The translations under genes were made by a program, and so were the position numbers. This document shows positions 11,101-22,870 of a stretch of DNA of 64,000 nucleotides, piece by piece (the stretch's first letter is position 1; the number at the start of each line of letters is the position of its first letter). The stretch lies in assembly GCA_032622095.1 (NCBI GenBank), contig CP136066.1, forward strand, positions 193,554,816 to 193,618,815, given 5' to 3'. Source of the stretch: Siphonodentalium dalli. Its lineage: Eukaryota > Mollusca > Scaphopoda > Gadilida > Siphonodentaliidae. Below the pieces are notes generated by a model. The model saw only the letters and a program-made list of their open reading frames with translations, did no database searches and was not told the origin of the DNA.

Positions 11101-13045
11101 CATTCCAATTTCAACAACCATGATAAATTTCATGATTATCAGACTAAAGGTACGACCTGTAGCCCGTGCTAAAGGATTTAGTCATACAAAGAGTAAAATC
11201 CAAGATGACTGCTGGCGGCCATGTTTTTTGCCCGAATAACCCAAAAATGACTCGTTCCCATCTACATGTCATTGTTAACATCCATGACAAATTTTATGAC
11301 GATCTGACTAAAGGTACGACCTGTAGCCCGTGCTAAAGGATTTAGTCATACAAAGAGTAAAATCCAAGATGGCTGCTGGCGGCCATCTTTTTTGGCCGAA
11401 TGGCCCCAAAATGACTCGTTCCCATCTACATGTCATTATTAACATTCATGAAAAATTTTATGATGATCAGACTAAAGATACAACCTGTAGCCCGTGCTAA
11501 AGGATTTAGTCATACAAAGAGTAAAATCCAAGATGGCTGCTGGCGACCATGTTTTTTGGCCGATTGACCACAAAATTACTCGTTTCCCATCTACATGTCA
11601 TTGTTAACATCCATGACAAATTTTATGATGATCAGACTAAAGGTACGACCTGCAGCCCGTGATAAAGAATTTAGTCATACAAAGAGTAAAATCTAAGATG
11701 GCTGCTGGTGGCCATGTTTTTTGGCCGAATGACCCCAAAATTACTCGTTCCCATCTACATGTAAATATTATCATCCATGACAAATTTCATGATGATCAGA
11801 CAATCAGTACGACCTGTGGCCCGTGCTAATGGATTAAATTTTGAAATCCAAGATGGCCGCTGGCGGCCATGTTTTTTGTCCGAATGACCCCAAAATGACT
11901 CGTTCCCATCTACATTCCAATATCAACAGCCATGACAAATTTTATAATGATCAGACTAAAGGTACGACCTGTAGCCCGTGCTAAAGGATTTAGTCATACA
12001 AAGAGTAAAATCCAAGATGGCTGCTGACGGCCATGTTTTTTGGCCGAATGACCCCAAAATGACTCGTTCCCATCTACATGTCATTATTAACATTCTTGAC
12101 AAATTTGATGATGATCAGACTAAAGGTACGACCTGTAGCCCGTGCTAAAGAATTTAGTCATACAAAGAGTAAAATCCAAGATGGCTGCTGGCGGCCATGT
12201 TTTTGGGCCGAATGACCCCAAAATTACTCGTTCCCATCTACATGTCAATATTAACATCCATGACAAATTTCATGACGATCAGACGAACAGTGCGACCTGT
12301 GGCCCGTGCTAATGGATTGAATTTTGAAAACAAAGATGGCCACTGGCGGCCATGTTTTTTGTCCGAATGACCCCAAAATGACTCGTTCCCATCTACATTC
12401 CAATTTCAACAGCCATGATAAATTTCATGATTATCAGACTAAAGGTACGACCTGTAGCCCGTGCTAAAGGATTTAGTCATACAAAGAGTAAAATCCAAGA
12501 TGGCTGCTGGCGGCCATGTTTTTTGCCCGAATAACCCAAAAATGACTCGTTCCCATCTACATGTCATTGTTAACATCCATGACAAATTTTATGACGATCT
12601 GACTAAAGGTACGACCTGTAGCCCGTGCTAAAGGATTTAGTCATGCAAAGAGTAAAATCGAAGATGACTGCTGGCGGCCATGTTTTTTGGCCGAATGACC
12701 CCAAAATTACTCGTTCCCATCTACATGTCAATATTAACATCCATGACAAATTTCATGACGATCAGACGAACAGTACGGCCTGTAGCCCGTGCTAATGGAT
12801 TGAACTTTGAAATCTAAGATGGCCGCTGGCGGCCATGTTTTTTTTCCGTATGACCCCAAAATGAATCATTCCGGTACAAATGTTGATGTCAACAGCTATG
12901 ACAAATTTCATAATGATCCGATCAAAGGTACGACCTGTAGCCTCTATTGTTGACGCGTTACGTACACACGCACACACGCACACACGGACGACAAAGCCAT
13001 GGCAATAGCTCAAACTTTACAAAGTAAAGTTGAGCTAATAAGGGG
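8190..13045 (+). mobile_element. tandem-repeat-carrying TIR element (TAGCTCAACTT ends), inserted in the right arm
   Basis: The left end reads 'caatgaaagtgtcaatgaca' then TAGCTCAACTT (about 8,214); the right end is a CA-rich run, then 'gccatggcaatagctcaaac' and AAGTTGAGCTA (to about 13,040). The short ends are inverted. Comparison with the left arm shows the pseudogene tail broken here and resuming at 13,046. The interior is almost entirely a ~163-bp tandem repeat. A second member is at 19,495-21,582. The layout resembles nonautonomous elements with internal tandem repeats known from bivalves (pearl-like). It has no coding capacity; superfamily uncertain (Helitron-related is possible). Confidence 0.75.
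8325..12930 (+). repeat. ~163-bp tandem repeat, about 28 units with higher-order blocks
   Basis: Each unit contains AAATCCAAGATGGCTGCTGG, CGGCCATGTTTTTTGG, TGACCCCAAAATGACTCGTT, a CCATGACAAATTT block and a GATCAGAC...ACGACCTG...CCGTGCTAA block. Distinct variants recur at distance: the 'gaacagtgcgacctgtggcc' variant occurs near 10,015, 10,988 and 12,288, about 6 and 8 units apart, and the 'caatcagtacgacctgtgg' variant near 9,365 and 11,800. Blocks of several units were therefore duplicated together. Short open frames here are repeat shadows. Confidence 0.9.
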
Positions 13046-14210
13046 TGTGTAACAGTGTGCAGTGTGCAGTGGTGTGCAGGGTGACTCTGAATTTCTGCAT
13101 GTACACCATGTTGCCATTCATCGGAAAGCTCTCCCCAGTTACCCATAATTCTGCTGTGGTTAACCCTGCACACCACTCTGCAATTGTGGAACTGACTGCA
13201 ATAATAAATAAGGCTTTTATGTGACAATTTTTGGCTATATGATGGCAAATTGTGTCGCGTTGGGTGTTGATGAACCAGTTTCATAATATTACTGATGATT
13301 TTCGAATTTTTAACTGATTATTATATCGGCCATTTTGAATTGTTATTTTAGGTCAGAAATAATTATTTGTCGAGTTGCCAACATTTTTTTTTTTTGGAAT
13401 CAAATTTCATTTAGACACAACTGTCTAAACCATTTCAAGGATATATTTCACTTTCTGCCATTTAAGACCGCAATAATTCATAAAATTCGCATTGCTTTGT
13501 CATTTTTGGGCATAAAGTGGGTTAAATGTTAAACATGTTCACATATGTTCTTGGTATATAGTGTCTCTTGTCACAATTCATTTGAAAGTACGGAAATGGA
13601 TACTATTCAAACGTCTTAGAACAACATGTAACAGTAAACGAAAATCTAGACTTTGTTCTGATAGCGGCCATTTTGAATTGTCATTTTAGGTCAGAAATAA
13701 TTATTTTATCGAGTTGCCAACATTGTTTTTTGGAATCAGGTTACAAATTACATTTAGACACAACTGTCTATACCATTTTAAGGATACGTTTCCAGCATAT
13801 TTCACTTTCAGCTTTTTAAGACCGTAATAATTTATAAAATTCGCGTTTTTTGTCATTTTTTCGACATAAATGGGGTTAAATGTCAAACATGTTCACTTTA
13901 AATTACCACATATGTTCTGTGTATACTTCTTCTTGTTCCAATTCGTTCGAAAGTACGGAAATATTCAATATTCGAACGTCTTAGAGCAACACATAACAAC
14001 AAACATAAAGTTAGACTTTGTTTTGATGGCGGCCATTTTTAATTGCCATTTTTGACCAGAAATAATACTTTGTCAACTTGCCAATATTGGTTTTTGAAAT
14101 CAGCATAAAAAATACCTTTAGAAACAATTCTCAAAAGCTTCTGAAAGAATAATGCCCGCACCTTCGTTTATAGAGGCTTTTTCAGATTTTCGAACCTGAC
14201 TATTCTGGTA
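13046..14210. repeat. right arm of the large inverted repeat, outer part
   Basis: Reverse complement of 5,325-6,545. It begins with the interrupted Cys-rich tail of the pseudogene (GGGGTGTGTAACAG), carries a ~100-bp extra segment at about 13,063-13,165 that includes 'cccagttacccataattctg' (also in the hairpin at 15,055-15,172), then three ~350-bp units marked by GGCCATTTT at about 13,329, 13,667 and 14,030, and ends with the outer landmark 'cgaacctgac'. Confidence 0.8.
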
Positions 14211-14415
14211 GGTAAAAACAACAACACTATTAATATTTTAATAATCAAACTTTGAAAATTCTCTGAGATTTTACATCTGCCCATTTAAATTAAATGCTTT
14301 ACCAAAATTAAGGTCTAACATTGGAGGGCCTTCAATTGCAATTTTCATTAATAAGTTTATCTTTGATTAAATTTTGGTACGAGAAGGACATCTCACATTC
14401 CACAGTTAATACAGG

Positions 14416-14887
14416 TACACAATACGTGACCCGCCATATCAAATCCAGTCGTAAGTCGGGATTTTTTTACCCTGTGCCAATGCATTCTCTTATATATGCG
14501 AGTCGACCATAGGTCGCCTCGCATATATAAGAGAATGCATTGGCCTAACAATTTTATCATTTTTAAAAAATAAATGTTTCTTACAATTTCTAGGACATAA
14601 AATAAAAAACATCCATTACCCTGCAGGGAGCCCCACACGTATATAGAAGCATATAGAAGAGTGTCGTCTGCTCATGTTTGTCTGGGGCTCTGTATGGGTG
14701 AAATTATAAAATTGTTAAAGAATACAAGAAAAAATTATTAAAATTGTAAAAAATTGTTAGGCCAATGCATTCTCTTATATATGCGAGGCGACCTATGGTC
14801 GATTCACATATATATAAGAGAATGCATTGGCACAGGGTAAAAAAAATCCCGACTTACGACTGGATTTGATATGGCGGGTACACAATA
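14416..14887. mobile_element. full-length composite hairpin MITE with 9-bp target duplication
   Basis: Outer inverted repeats ((C)CCGCCATATCAAATCC... and its complement) enclose two terminal stem-loops (14,477-14,543 and 14,762-14,830) and the central near-palindrome. TACACAATA is found on both sides (14,416-14,424 and 14,879-14,887), giving an element of about 454 bp. An 8-9-bp duplication would suit a hAT- or Mutator-type mobiliser; that is inference. Confidence 0.72.
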
Positions 14888-15054
14888 TAGTGTTTCTGCA
14901 AAGTATAGGATATGTGTCCTTTCTTTGTTTCACTAATGTTTTGCGATGTGATGTGATGTGATGTGATGTGATTTTGCACTGCAATGAATGTGTGTTCTTA
15001 TGGAGTAGAAATAGGAAAACCGTTCACCAGTTACAGTAATGTCCTAAGTAATCG

Positions 15055-15175
15055 ACCCCTTAACCACAGCAGAATTATGGGTAACTGGGGAGAGCTTCCC
15101 GATGAATGGCAACAAGCCATATTTCCGACTAAATCCTGAAAAGTTACCCATAATTCTGCTGTGGTTAAGGGGTCG
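15055..15175. repeat. inverted repeat hairpin, ~42-bp arms
   Basis: 'ccttaaccacagcagaatta' followed by 'tgggtaactggggagagc' is repeated in inverted orientation at about 15,132-15,173, with a ~40-bp loop. Part of one arm also occurs inside 13,120-13,170. MITE-like; no coding capacity. Confidence 0.65.
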
Positions 15176-15228
15176 ATTGCTTAGGGCATTACTGTATATT
15201 CAAGCCTGCAAATAGCATGTCTGTCATT

Positions 15229-16296
15229 TGCAGAATGAGGTCCCCAGAGGGTGAATTTAGTCATGCTATCCCACACAGTGGACTAGCATCACCAAATTCA
15301 CCCTATGGAGACCTCATTCAGCTTAGGCCTCATCTCCTGGGAAGTATCTATAGTATTAAATTTACATTGTTTTTAGTTACATTTCCCTTCTAGGAAGTTT
15401 CTATATATCCCCTAATTTGCAGAAGATAAAATTCATAATTGAGGTGCCCAATGGGTGAACATCACCAACTTCAACTGGGTCCCAGGTCTGCTATAACAGT
15501 TGAAGGCCTTAGCAGAATGAGGTCCCCAGAGGGTGAATTTAGTGATGCTAGCCTGCTATGCAGGATAGCGTCACTAAATTCACCCTCTGGGGACCTCATT
15601 CTGCAAATGACAGACACACTATTTGCAGGCTTGGTTATATTATTGAAGAAGCCTTGAAATAGTGTATCTGTCATGTGCAAAATGAGGTTACCAGAGGGTG
15701 AATTTAGTGATGCTACCCAACATAGCAGGCCAGCATCACTAAATTCACCCTCTGGGGACCTCATTCTGCTTGGGCCTCATCTTCTGGGTAGTAACTAGGA
15801 TAAGATTAAAGTTCCCCAGTTGAAGTTGGTGATGTTCTCCCATTAGTCACCTCAATTACGCATTTTATCTTCTGCAAATTAGGGGATATAGAAACTCGAT
15901 AGAAGGAAAAAAATAACTAAAAACAATGTTAATTTGATACTATAGATATTACCCAGAGGATGAGGTCCCAAGAAGGGGAATTTAGTGATGCTAGCCTGCT
16001 ATGTGGAGTAGCATCAATAAATTCACCCTCTTGGGACCTCATTCTGCAAATTGGTGCTGTAATAGGTCACCAGGGGTCAAACATCAAAGACATGACAGGA
16101 GCTGGGCGGCTGCATAATTGAGGTGACTAATGGCTGAACATCACCAACTTTAACTGGGAACTTTGATCTAATTCTCGGTCTGCCATAGCAGTTGAAGTAT
16201 CAGCAGAATGAGGTTCCCAGAGGGTGAATTTGGTGATACTAGACCGCTGTGCGGGATAGTGTCACTAAATTCGCCCTATGGTGACCTCATTCTGCA
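15229..16296. repeat. cluster of five related stem-loops
   Basis: Five ~95-bp palindromes lie at 15,229-15,322, 15,512-15,604, 15,675-15,770, 15,958-16,048 and 16,203-16,296. Each has arms reading GCAGAATGAGGTCCCCAGAG then GGTGAATTTAGTGATGCTA, and their complement, around a short loop. Spacer sequences also repeat, partly inverted ('cccaatgggtgaacatcacc' at about 15,446 against 15,810-15,850). No open frame of interest. Confidence 0.85.
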
Positions 16297-16379
16297 AGTT
16301 ACAGACACACTATTTCAAGGCTTGAATCTTGATCATAAGAAAGGTGTTAATTATCTGATGTTTGACCATTAATATAAAC

Positions 16380-17430
16380 AATGTTAGTAAAGAACTGTGA
16401 ATTTCAGTACAAAATTGTGTGCTCACAATATCTGTTGAATATTACTAAAGTTATCATGCGGACATCATCGGTTGGACGGATGGATGGACATGCTGATTAT
16501 AATAGTCCTCCGAAATTTTTCTAGGGACAACAAGATGCACACGAAGTGGTGCAGACGGTTAATCAGTTATCCTGTATCAAAGTTAATCAAACTCCATGCA
16601 GCGCCCTCTACGTTAGCACTGCGATCAATCACTGCCACAAGGATGGTACTTTGTGGACCGATACATCTATTTTTATGTACAGTCACCTATTATCTTATTT
16701 TGACCACCACAGGTTTGCAATAATGGTCATTCTTTTGATATTGATAAGAACTGTGCCCGACATAGACAATTTTAATCCTGAAACATAAGAACTAAGATCA
16801 TGTCAGAAATCCTTACAAAATGTCCTTGTGGCAGTGGTATCTCAGCGGAGTGATGGGAGATAAATCTGCCTGGAGTTTGATCTTGTATATGAACTTTTCC
16901 AGGATAGATAACTCTGCAAAACCTATGATAACAAGTTTTAGACAACTTTCTTCTGCCCGATTGATTAAGAGAATTATTTTTATAAATGGAATGGTACAAT
17001 TTATAATGAAATAGGTCTTGAAACGAGTGGTGGTAGAGGTAGTAGTGGTAACTGTGTTTTTATTTGAAATATAGGCGTTAAACACCAGAATATGGTAATG
17101 TTCTTAAAGTTGGCTAATTATTATCCACAATTATCGATAGTGGGCAGTTGTTTGCAGGATCTACATGTAGTGTCTCATTAAGTCATTCTAAGAAACTTCA
17201 TCCCAAACTTCATATGATGTGGAAGTGCCATGACACTGGCAATGTCTCTTGAGGGAATTATTAATAAAATAATGAGAATTAAAATTCAATTTTTAAATTT
17301 CTGACATTTCAAAAACTATGAATGTAGTATTTTTACCAATACTGGTCAGTTATTGGTACATTGCAAAATTGTTATAAGCTCAATATAGATAGTGACATGA
17401 CAAACTGCGGGACGGGATGCTGCACAAAAT
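16380..17430. other. no gene recognised
   Basis: Unique-looking AT-rich DNA. A stretch near 16,470-16,530 ('ggacggatggatggacatgc ... tagtcctcc') resembles the tail of a dispersed repeat. Short frames on both strands have no recognisable motif. At 17,385-17,475 is an inverted copy of the 'gtttgtcattttgtcccg' repeat also found at the left edges of the two duplication copies (about 24,955 and 51,440). Confidence 0.5.
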
Positions 17431-17439
17431 GACAAACTT

Positions 17440-19340
17440 AGGGATAGAATTTGTAATTGCATGGGACGCTGACATCTCGACTGAGAATATAGCACATGTT
17501 TTGGTGTCTAACGAAAACTTGAAATTTGCCCCCAACCAAACATATTAACCATACCACTCGCCGGATATTTCATTATTCGGCCAAATATCCTAAAATTGTC
17601 ATTATTAAGGCTGTGGGACAGCTGTAGCCTAATTGAATTCAGTTTTTAGAGCGAAAAAGCTATGCTCATAAGCAAACATGATATTAAAAAGAAGCTAATC
17701 ATCTATTGCACACAAAGAAAGTATTCATTTGAGCAAAGCCAAAAATTAACCCCACCCCAACTAGTAATTAACCCTGTTTAAGTAATATTTGGGATGGGGT
17801 CAATTTTTGTTCTGGGGACAATCACTTATGCGAACGACAAAATACAAAATATGACCCATTATATGGAATAAATTCAGCGTAAATCAAAATTCCTATTGTA
17901 AAGTCCGAGTCTATTTTTAGCTTTTTTATCAGCGTCGATATAAAGTTTGAGTGTTGGCTGCGTTAATAGACATAATTACACAGTCATATTGTATATAGAA
18001 ATGAAAGCGTAGTATCCACTGCATCATTTGATACCTAATACACTGTATACTTGTTTTCTAGCGCATTAATCGAGAAATCTACAAAAACAACTACTTCGCA
18101 CAAATGAATACATTTCTCATGATTTTTGTTGTTTAATAGTAGTCCAAGTCTTCTCATACTAAAACCAGCTGATATATTGGGATGGCGAGATGCTGGTGTT
18201 TAGTCCCGAGTTCGCCTACATAGGCTTTTTATAACACGAGTTACGCCCAGGGTTTGTGGCGGGAATTTGAGGTCTATTTTACTCGATTTACCTAACAAAT
18301 CAATATGTGATATGGTCATAATGATGTATAATAATCTAACTTTCATGTTAAATTACACATAGAATATTCCGGTTGATTGCCACTAACATCGCTTTGTATA
18401 TATGTTTGTTTAGGTTTTAACTGAAAGCCGAAGTGTTCCGAAGAACTTCGGCATAGTCTGGAGTTTGTTTTGGCCGAGATGAATTTAGATACAAACAAGA
18501 TGGCAGCCCCTATATTTATTCTAATGCTCGTTGCGTTTACACTGTTTTCAACTGTGAGAGGGTTGTAATTTCCGTAATTTATTTAATTTATTACATTTAT
18601 ATCTTCAATGTTTACTTAATCTATTTATTTATTTATTTATCGACACACATAATTGCGATTACAATGGAGAATTCATCGTCATGTGAGTGGTTAGTCAAAA
18701 ATCTAAGGAATATTTTCACCGGAAAATTTCGAACACAGTTCGCGAGGTCAACTGAGTTCACATACTTTTAAAAATATGTCAACACTGCGGTAAATGTCTC
18801 TTTTCACATTAAATTACCGCTGTCCATTCACAACTGATGTGGGTTTCAGATCAAATATCATGTCTTCTGCGTGAAAAAATCTGTTTGTCGCGATTGTGAT
18901 ATTTTATTACATATAATTGTGGTTTTATTTGAGCGGGTCACTAAACGCTTAACTCGTGTTATAGAAAGCCTATGGAGGCGAACTCGGACTAAACACCAGC
19001 ATCTCACAATCCCAATATCTCAGCTGGTTTTAGTACGAGAATATGCTTAATTTTAATATCAAGTTTGATTCTGCCATGTTAGTTCTGGGTATAGCTTTTT
19101 CCTTCTAAAAACTCTATTCTAGATAGATCTGTCCCGCAGCCTTGATATATACAAATTTTACAAGAATCAAAAGATAGCATTTCTACAGCGAGTCAGCTCT
19201 TTTAATAGAATCAAACAAAGAATCATGAATTTGGTAAGATTTTAAGCCCTGGTGTTAATGTTTGGCTGGGCGAATTTCGAGCTTTGTTAGACACAAAACG
19301 AGTCCTCTACATGGTTTGGCATATGTGAAAATCAGTTACT
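17440..19340. repeat. foldback (inverted repeat) of about 1.9 kb
   Basis: Matching inverted segments include 17,505-17,560 against 19,240-19,310 (the 'gtgtctaacgaaaacttgaa' side), 17,605-17,670 against 19,075-19,150 (the 'ggctgtgggacagctgtagc' side), and 18,150-18,245 against 18,940-19,045 ('atgctggtgtttagtc' and 'taacacgagtta'). The arms have diverged and carry indels. The central ~700 bp holds a short hydrophobic reading frame. Confidence 0.7.
18479..18568 (+). CDS. candidate first exon with signal-peptide-like sequence (29 codons to in-frame stop)
   Basis: The frame from 18,479 begins MNLDTNKMAAPIFILMLV, then AFTLFSTVRGL and stop. The second ATG (18,500) has a strong initiation context (AACAAGATGG). 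What follows is a hydrophobic stretch ending in a small-residue region, as in signal peptides. GTGAGAG at 18,553 could be a splice donor, in which case this would be a first coding exon rather than a complete peptide. No following exon was identified, and the segment lies inside a foldback repeat. Unproven. Confidence 0.25.
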   Translation: MNLDTNKMAAPIFILMLVAFTLFSTVRGL

Positions 19341-19494
19341 AGTACAAAAGCTGAAATCGGCTGTCCTACTATATATCATATGCTAGCTGAATTCAGATAT
19401 ACATTATACTCCAGTTTTATGCAACAGGACAAAATAGGGAAAATGGTTAAAAAAAAAAATGGGCTACCAATGTTATCATCTACATGTAGTTTCT

Positions 19495-21582
19495 CAATGA
19501 AAGTGTCAATGACACAGTAGATCAACTTGGAAAGGGAATAATTTCATGTGTTACAGTCAATGGAGCGATTAGGAATGCGGAAAGTTGAAATGTCTAAGTA
19601 ATACAGGTACTAGATTACCAACATGAAGAGATATATATATATTAAGTAAAATCCAAGATGGCCGCTGGCAGCAATGTGTTCCAATGAAATTCAAAAACAT
19701 TTGATAGCTCCCATCTCGTACTCTCTCCTGCCAAATAAACGTGACGTCACGTTTATTTATTTAAAGAAAAATACGACAGCATCACGATTATTAGGCGCCA
19801 TCACGATTATTTAAAGTTCTTGCAAAGTCGCGGAATTTTCAGTCAAAAAGTTAGAAAAAACGTGCAGCTCACTAAAAAAAATAGAAGTGCACTTGACAAG
19901 TTGACAGGAATGTGGGAGAATCTCATTCCTAACAGGATTTAGGCCTCTAGATCATGATGTCCGTGTATAAACAGACAGATTATCGCAGTTAATTACAACT
20001 CATCAAAGCTTATAATCACACAGTGACAACTAATTATCGTTGGGACGGAACCGACTTCTACTATCAAAACGGGACTTAATGCTAAAATCACATCACCAGG
20101 CTTATATTATAAAATAATCAGTGAAACTAATCTGAGTGACAACTGATGAACTAATTTAACTTGACGTGGCCGACTTCTCCAAACAATACTGTTATCGTGA
20201 CCCAATCATGAAGACACAGAAGCTGTGAGTCGTGTGCACACATGCGTGACTGGTTTTGGCTATAAATGGAAAGTTACGACACCGCAGTAGCTTCTGTGTG
20301 TACACAGGAACATGTAATATGGATTGATCATTGTTCAACTATTTTTATAGTAAAGTTGAGCTTCTAATAATAACACTGGGTCAGTTAGTCTAGTTAGTAG
20401 TCTATTAGTATCAAAGTTCACCTATTGTCAAACAGTGTAAAAATATCAATTTATGAATTATATTTAATATATTAAGCATAACTTATAATATCAGAACCTG
20501 CAAAATAAGCACTAAGGTATTGAAGTAAAGCAAATTAGTCAAAATAGCCAATTTAAGGCTATCTTTAGAGTTTATAAAAAATCAGCCCCAAAAAAGGTGA
20601 GGCAGCCTCGCAAATTATTTAGCGAGGCCTCCTTGGCAGCCTCGCTGTGATTTTGAGAATGCCGTGCCTGCTTCCACCCAACCTGGCTACAATCACCACA
20701 GTACTTTACCTTACTCAGACTGGTACTGTTACCAAATTACTTACTGTCATTATTAAAGGAGCCAATGAGAACAACTTGCATGCATGGGAACTTGCCCAAC
20801 AATGCCAAATTAATTAAGGCCTACATTCTGCTTCATTTATAGTAGAAATATGGTAAAATACCATCATTGTGCGCCATCACTATTATTTGGCACCATCACT
20901 ATTATTAATAACACCCGAAAATGTGCACCATCACTATTATTTGGCCATCACTATTATTAGGCAGGGGAGAGTAGATCAATATCAAGATCAATATGAAGTT
21001 TGGTGATGAACGGATGAGGGAAGTGGACTGTAGGGTGTGCCAAAGGATTTAGTCATGCAAAGAGTAAAATTAAAGATGGCTGCCGGCAGCTATGTTTTAT
21101 GGCCGAATGACTTATTCCCGTCTTCATTATTAACATCCATGACAAATTTCATGATGATCAGACAAACAGTTTGGCCTGTAGCCTGTGCTAATGGATTGAT
21201 TTTTTAAATCCAAGATGGCCGCTGCTGGCCATGTTTATTTGCTGAATGACCCCAAAATGACTTGTTTCCCATCTACATTCTACATGTCAATGTCAACAGC
21301 CATGACAAATTTCATAATGATCTGACCAAAGGTACCAGGCCTTAAGATTTGACAAGAAAATGATTCTCGCTAAACTTTTCAATTTTCAGTGCTTTATGAC
21401 TACACGTAACTCGATTCGGCATTTGATTCTCGCCAAATTAAATGTATTTTGCGCCCTGGTATGACCTGTAGCCCATGCTAAAGGAAATTGTTGAAGGACA
21501 CACACACACACACCGACACACACGGACGACAGATACCAAGCCATGGCAATAGCTCAAACTTTACAAAGTAAAGTTGAGCTAA
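19495..21582 (+). mobile_element. second tandem-repeat TIR element, interrupted by another element
   Basis: It has the same left segment as 8,190 ('caatgaaagtgtcaatgaca' then TAGATCAACTTGG) and the same right end ('gccatggcaatagctcaaac' then AAGTTGAGCTA). Only two or three diverged ~163-bp units remain (about 19,645-19,685 and 21,040-21,340). An insertion occupies about 19,722-20,965. Confidence 0.7.
19722..20965. mobile_element. nested TIR element with TACTCTC...CTGCC ends
   Basis: The left end reads TACTCTCTCCTGCC and the right end is the complement of TACTCTCCCCTGCC. Both ends carry the repeated 'ccatcac(g/t)attattaggc' motif. The flanks suggest a TA target, but this is not certain. Inside are an imperfect inverted repeat at about 20,215-20,310 and short AT-rich frames; no transposase was found. 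Confidence 0.5.
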
Positions 21583-22679
21583 TGATTGCATTGGGACTTG
21601 TACTTTGTCAAAGTGTTGTCACTTCACAGCGAAAAAATTAAATCAAATGAAACGCTAGTGTTGCAAAAGATCATATCGGGTCATGCAATCTCTTAGATAA
21701 TTTGAAAGAGTTTAAAATCAAATTATTTAAAGTTTTTTTTCGCTGAAATTAAACTTGGAATTATTTTCAAACCAGAAGCAAAATTTAAAAGCTTGACGTG
21801 TGGTCTAACTAATGAAAGTAAATACGCATCGCCATCATCGGTGTTGAACATAGGAAATGGACTGAAATCACATTAAAATTTTAGCCCGATTTAGCTACGT
21901 GAGCTCAAATGAGCTATTTAGCTCATTTGGCACCTGTGCCAACCTGATTACAAACAGGTCTGGCAAATGTGAGAATACAGCTACAATAGCTGTATTCAGC
22001 TAACCTAGCTGTACTCAGCTATATATTATACTCTCAAACTGGCTGTTTTTCGATAATAAACTAGAAGCGCTAATTTGCGCATCAAAATTAGGCTACCATA
22101 TTCTCCGGCCACCCTCAACCAAATCAAAACCGTCGCTTGTTTTCTGACAAAGTGTTGCCTTTTGTCGACACGGCGATGGTGATTATGTGTGAAAACTTAC
22201 AGCGGTCGATGTCGGTCAGAACGGTTTATAACTCTCTTATGCACTGCGGAATACCTTGAAAAATATATTAAATACAATATTTATCACCGAAGATGGAACA
22301 CAAATAACAATGTTATGTTTAGTACGTTTTCACACATTATATATTTTCCCGCCAAAACAGATTGAATAGTTCTGACTCGCTAACAACCAGGACTTCATGT
22401 TTAAAATACTTAAGAAATTATATAAGTCGCATTTTCATTTCAGTTGTACCTATGTTGTGCCATACATTTGCAATATGCCGCACAATATCTGTATATACCG
22501 TTATGAATAGCTCCCTTACCAAATTTCCCTACCCTAATTTCTCATGAGTTTCTCCTGTGAAACTCATATTAGTTTCTCACATGAGTTTCTCAGTAGTTTT
22601 TTAAGATGCAAATGAGGTGGGTGGAGCTTAAAACTAACACGATTTCTCATGTTTTCACATGAGTTCTCCTGTGAAAAAT

Positions 22680-22870
22680 TATAATTTCTCCTGAGAATAG
22701 GGTAGAAATATTCCTCCTGAGAAATATTCCTCCTGAGAATAGGGTAGAAATATTCCTCCTGAGAATAGGGTAGAAATATTCCTCCTGAGAATAGGGTAGA
22801 AATATTCCTCCTGAGAAATATTCCTCCTGAGAATAGGGTAGAAATATTCCTCCTGAGAATAGGGTAGAAA
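22680..22870 (+). repeat. minisatellite, 26-bp unit 'ctgagaatagggtagaaata..' with shortened variants
   Basis: About seven copies of 'cctgagaatagggtagaaat' plus 'attcct', some lacking the middle. The two short minus-strand frames here (YPILRRNIS, GGIFLPYSQEE) are translations of the repeat, not proteins. Confidence 0.85.

Noticed and set aside
2950-12930. CRISPR-like array
   Set aside because: Repeats are directly abutting satellites without unique spacers, in animal DNA.
16472-16788. Overlapping plus-strand frames of 80-83 codons
   Set aside because: No recognisable domain and the first part lies in a dispersed repeat tail.
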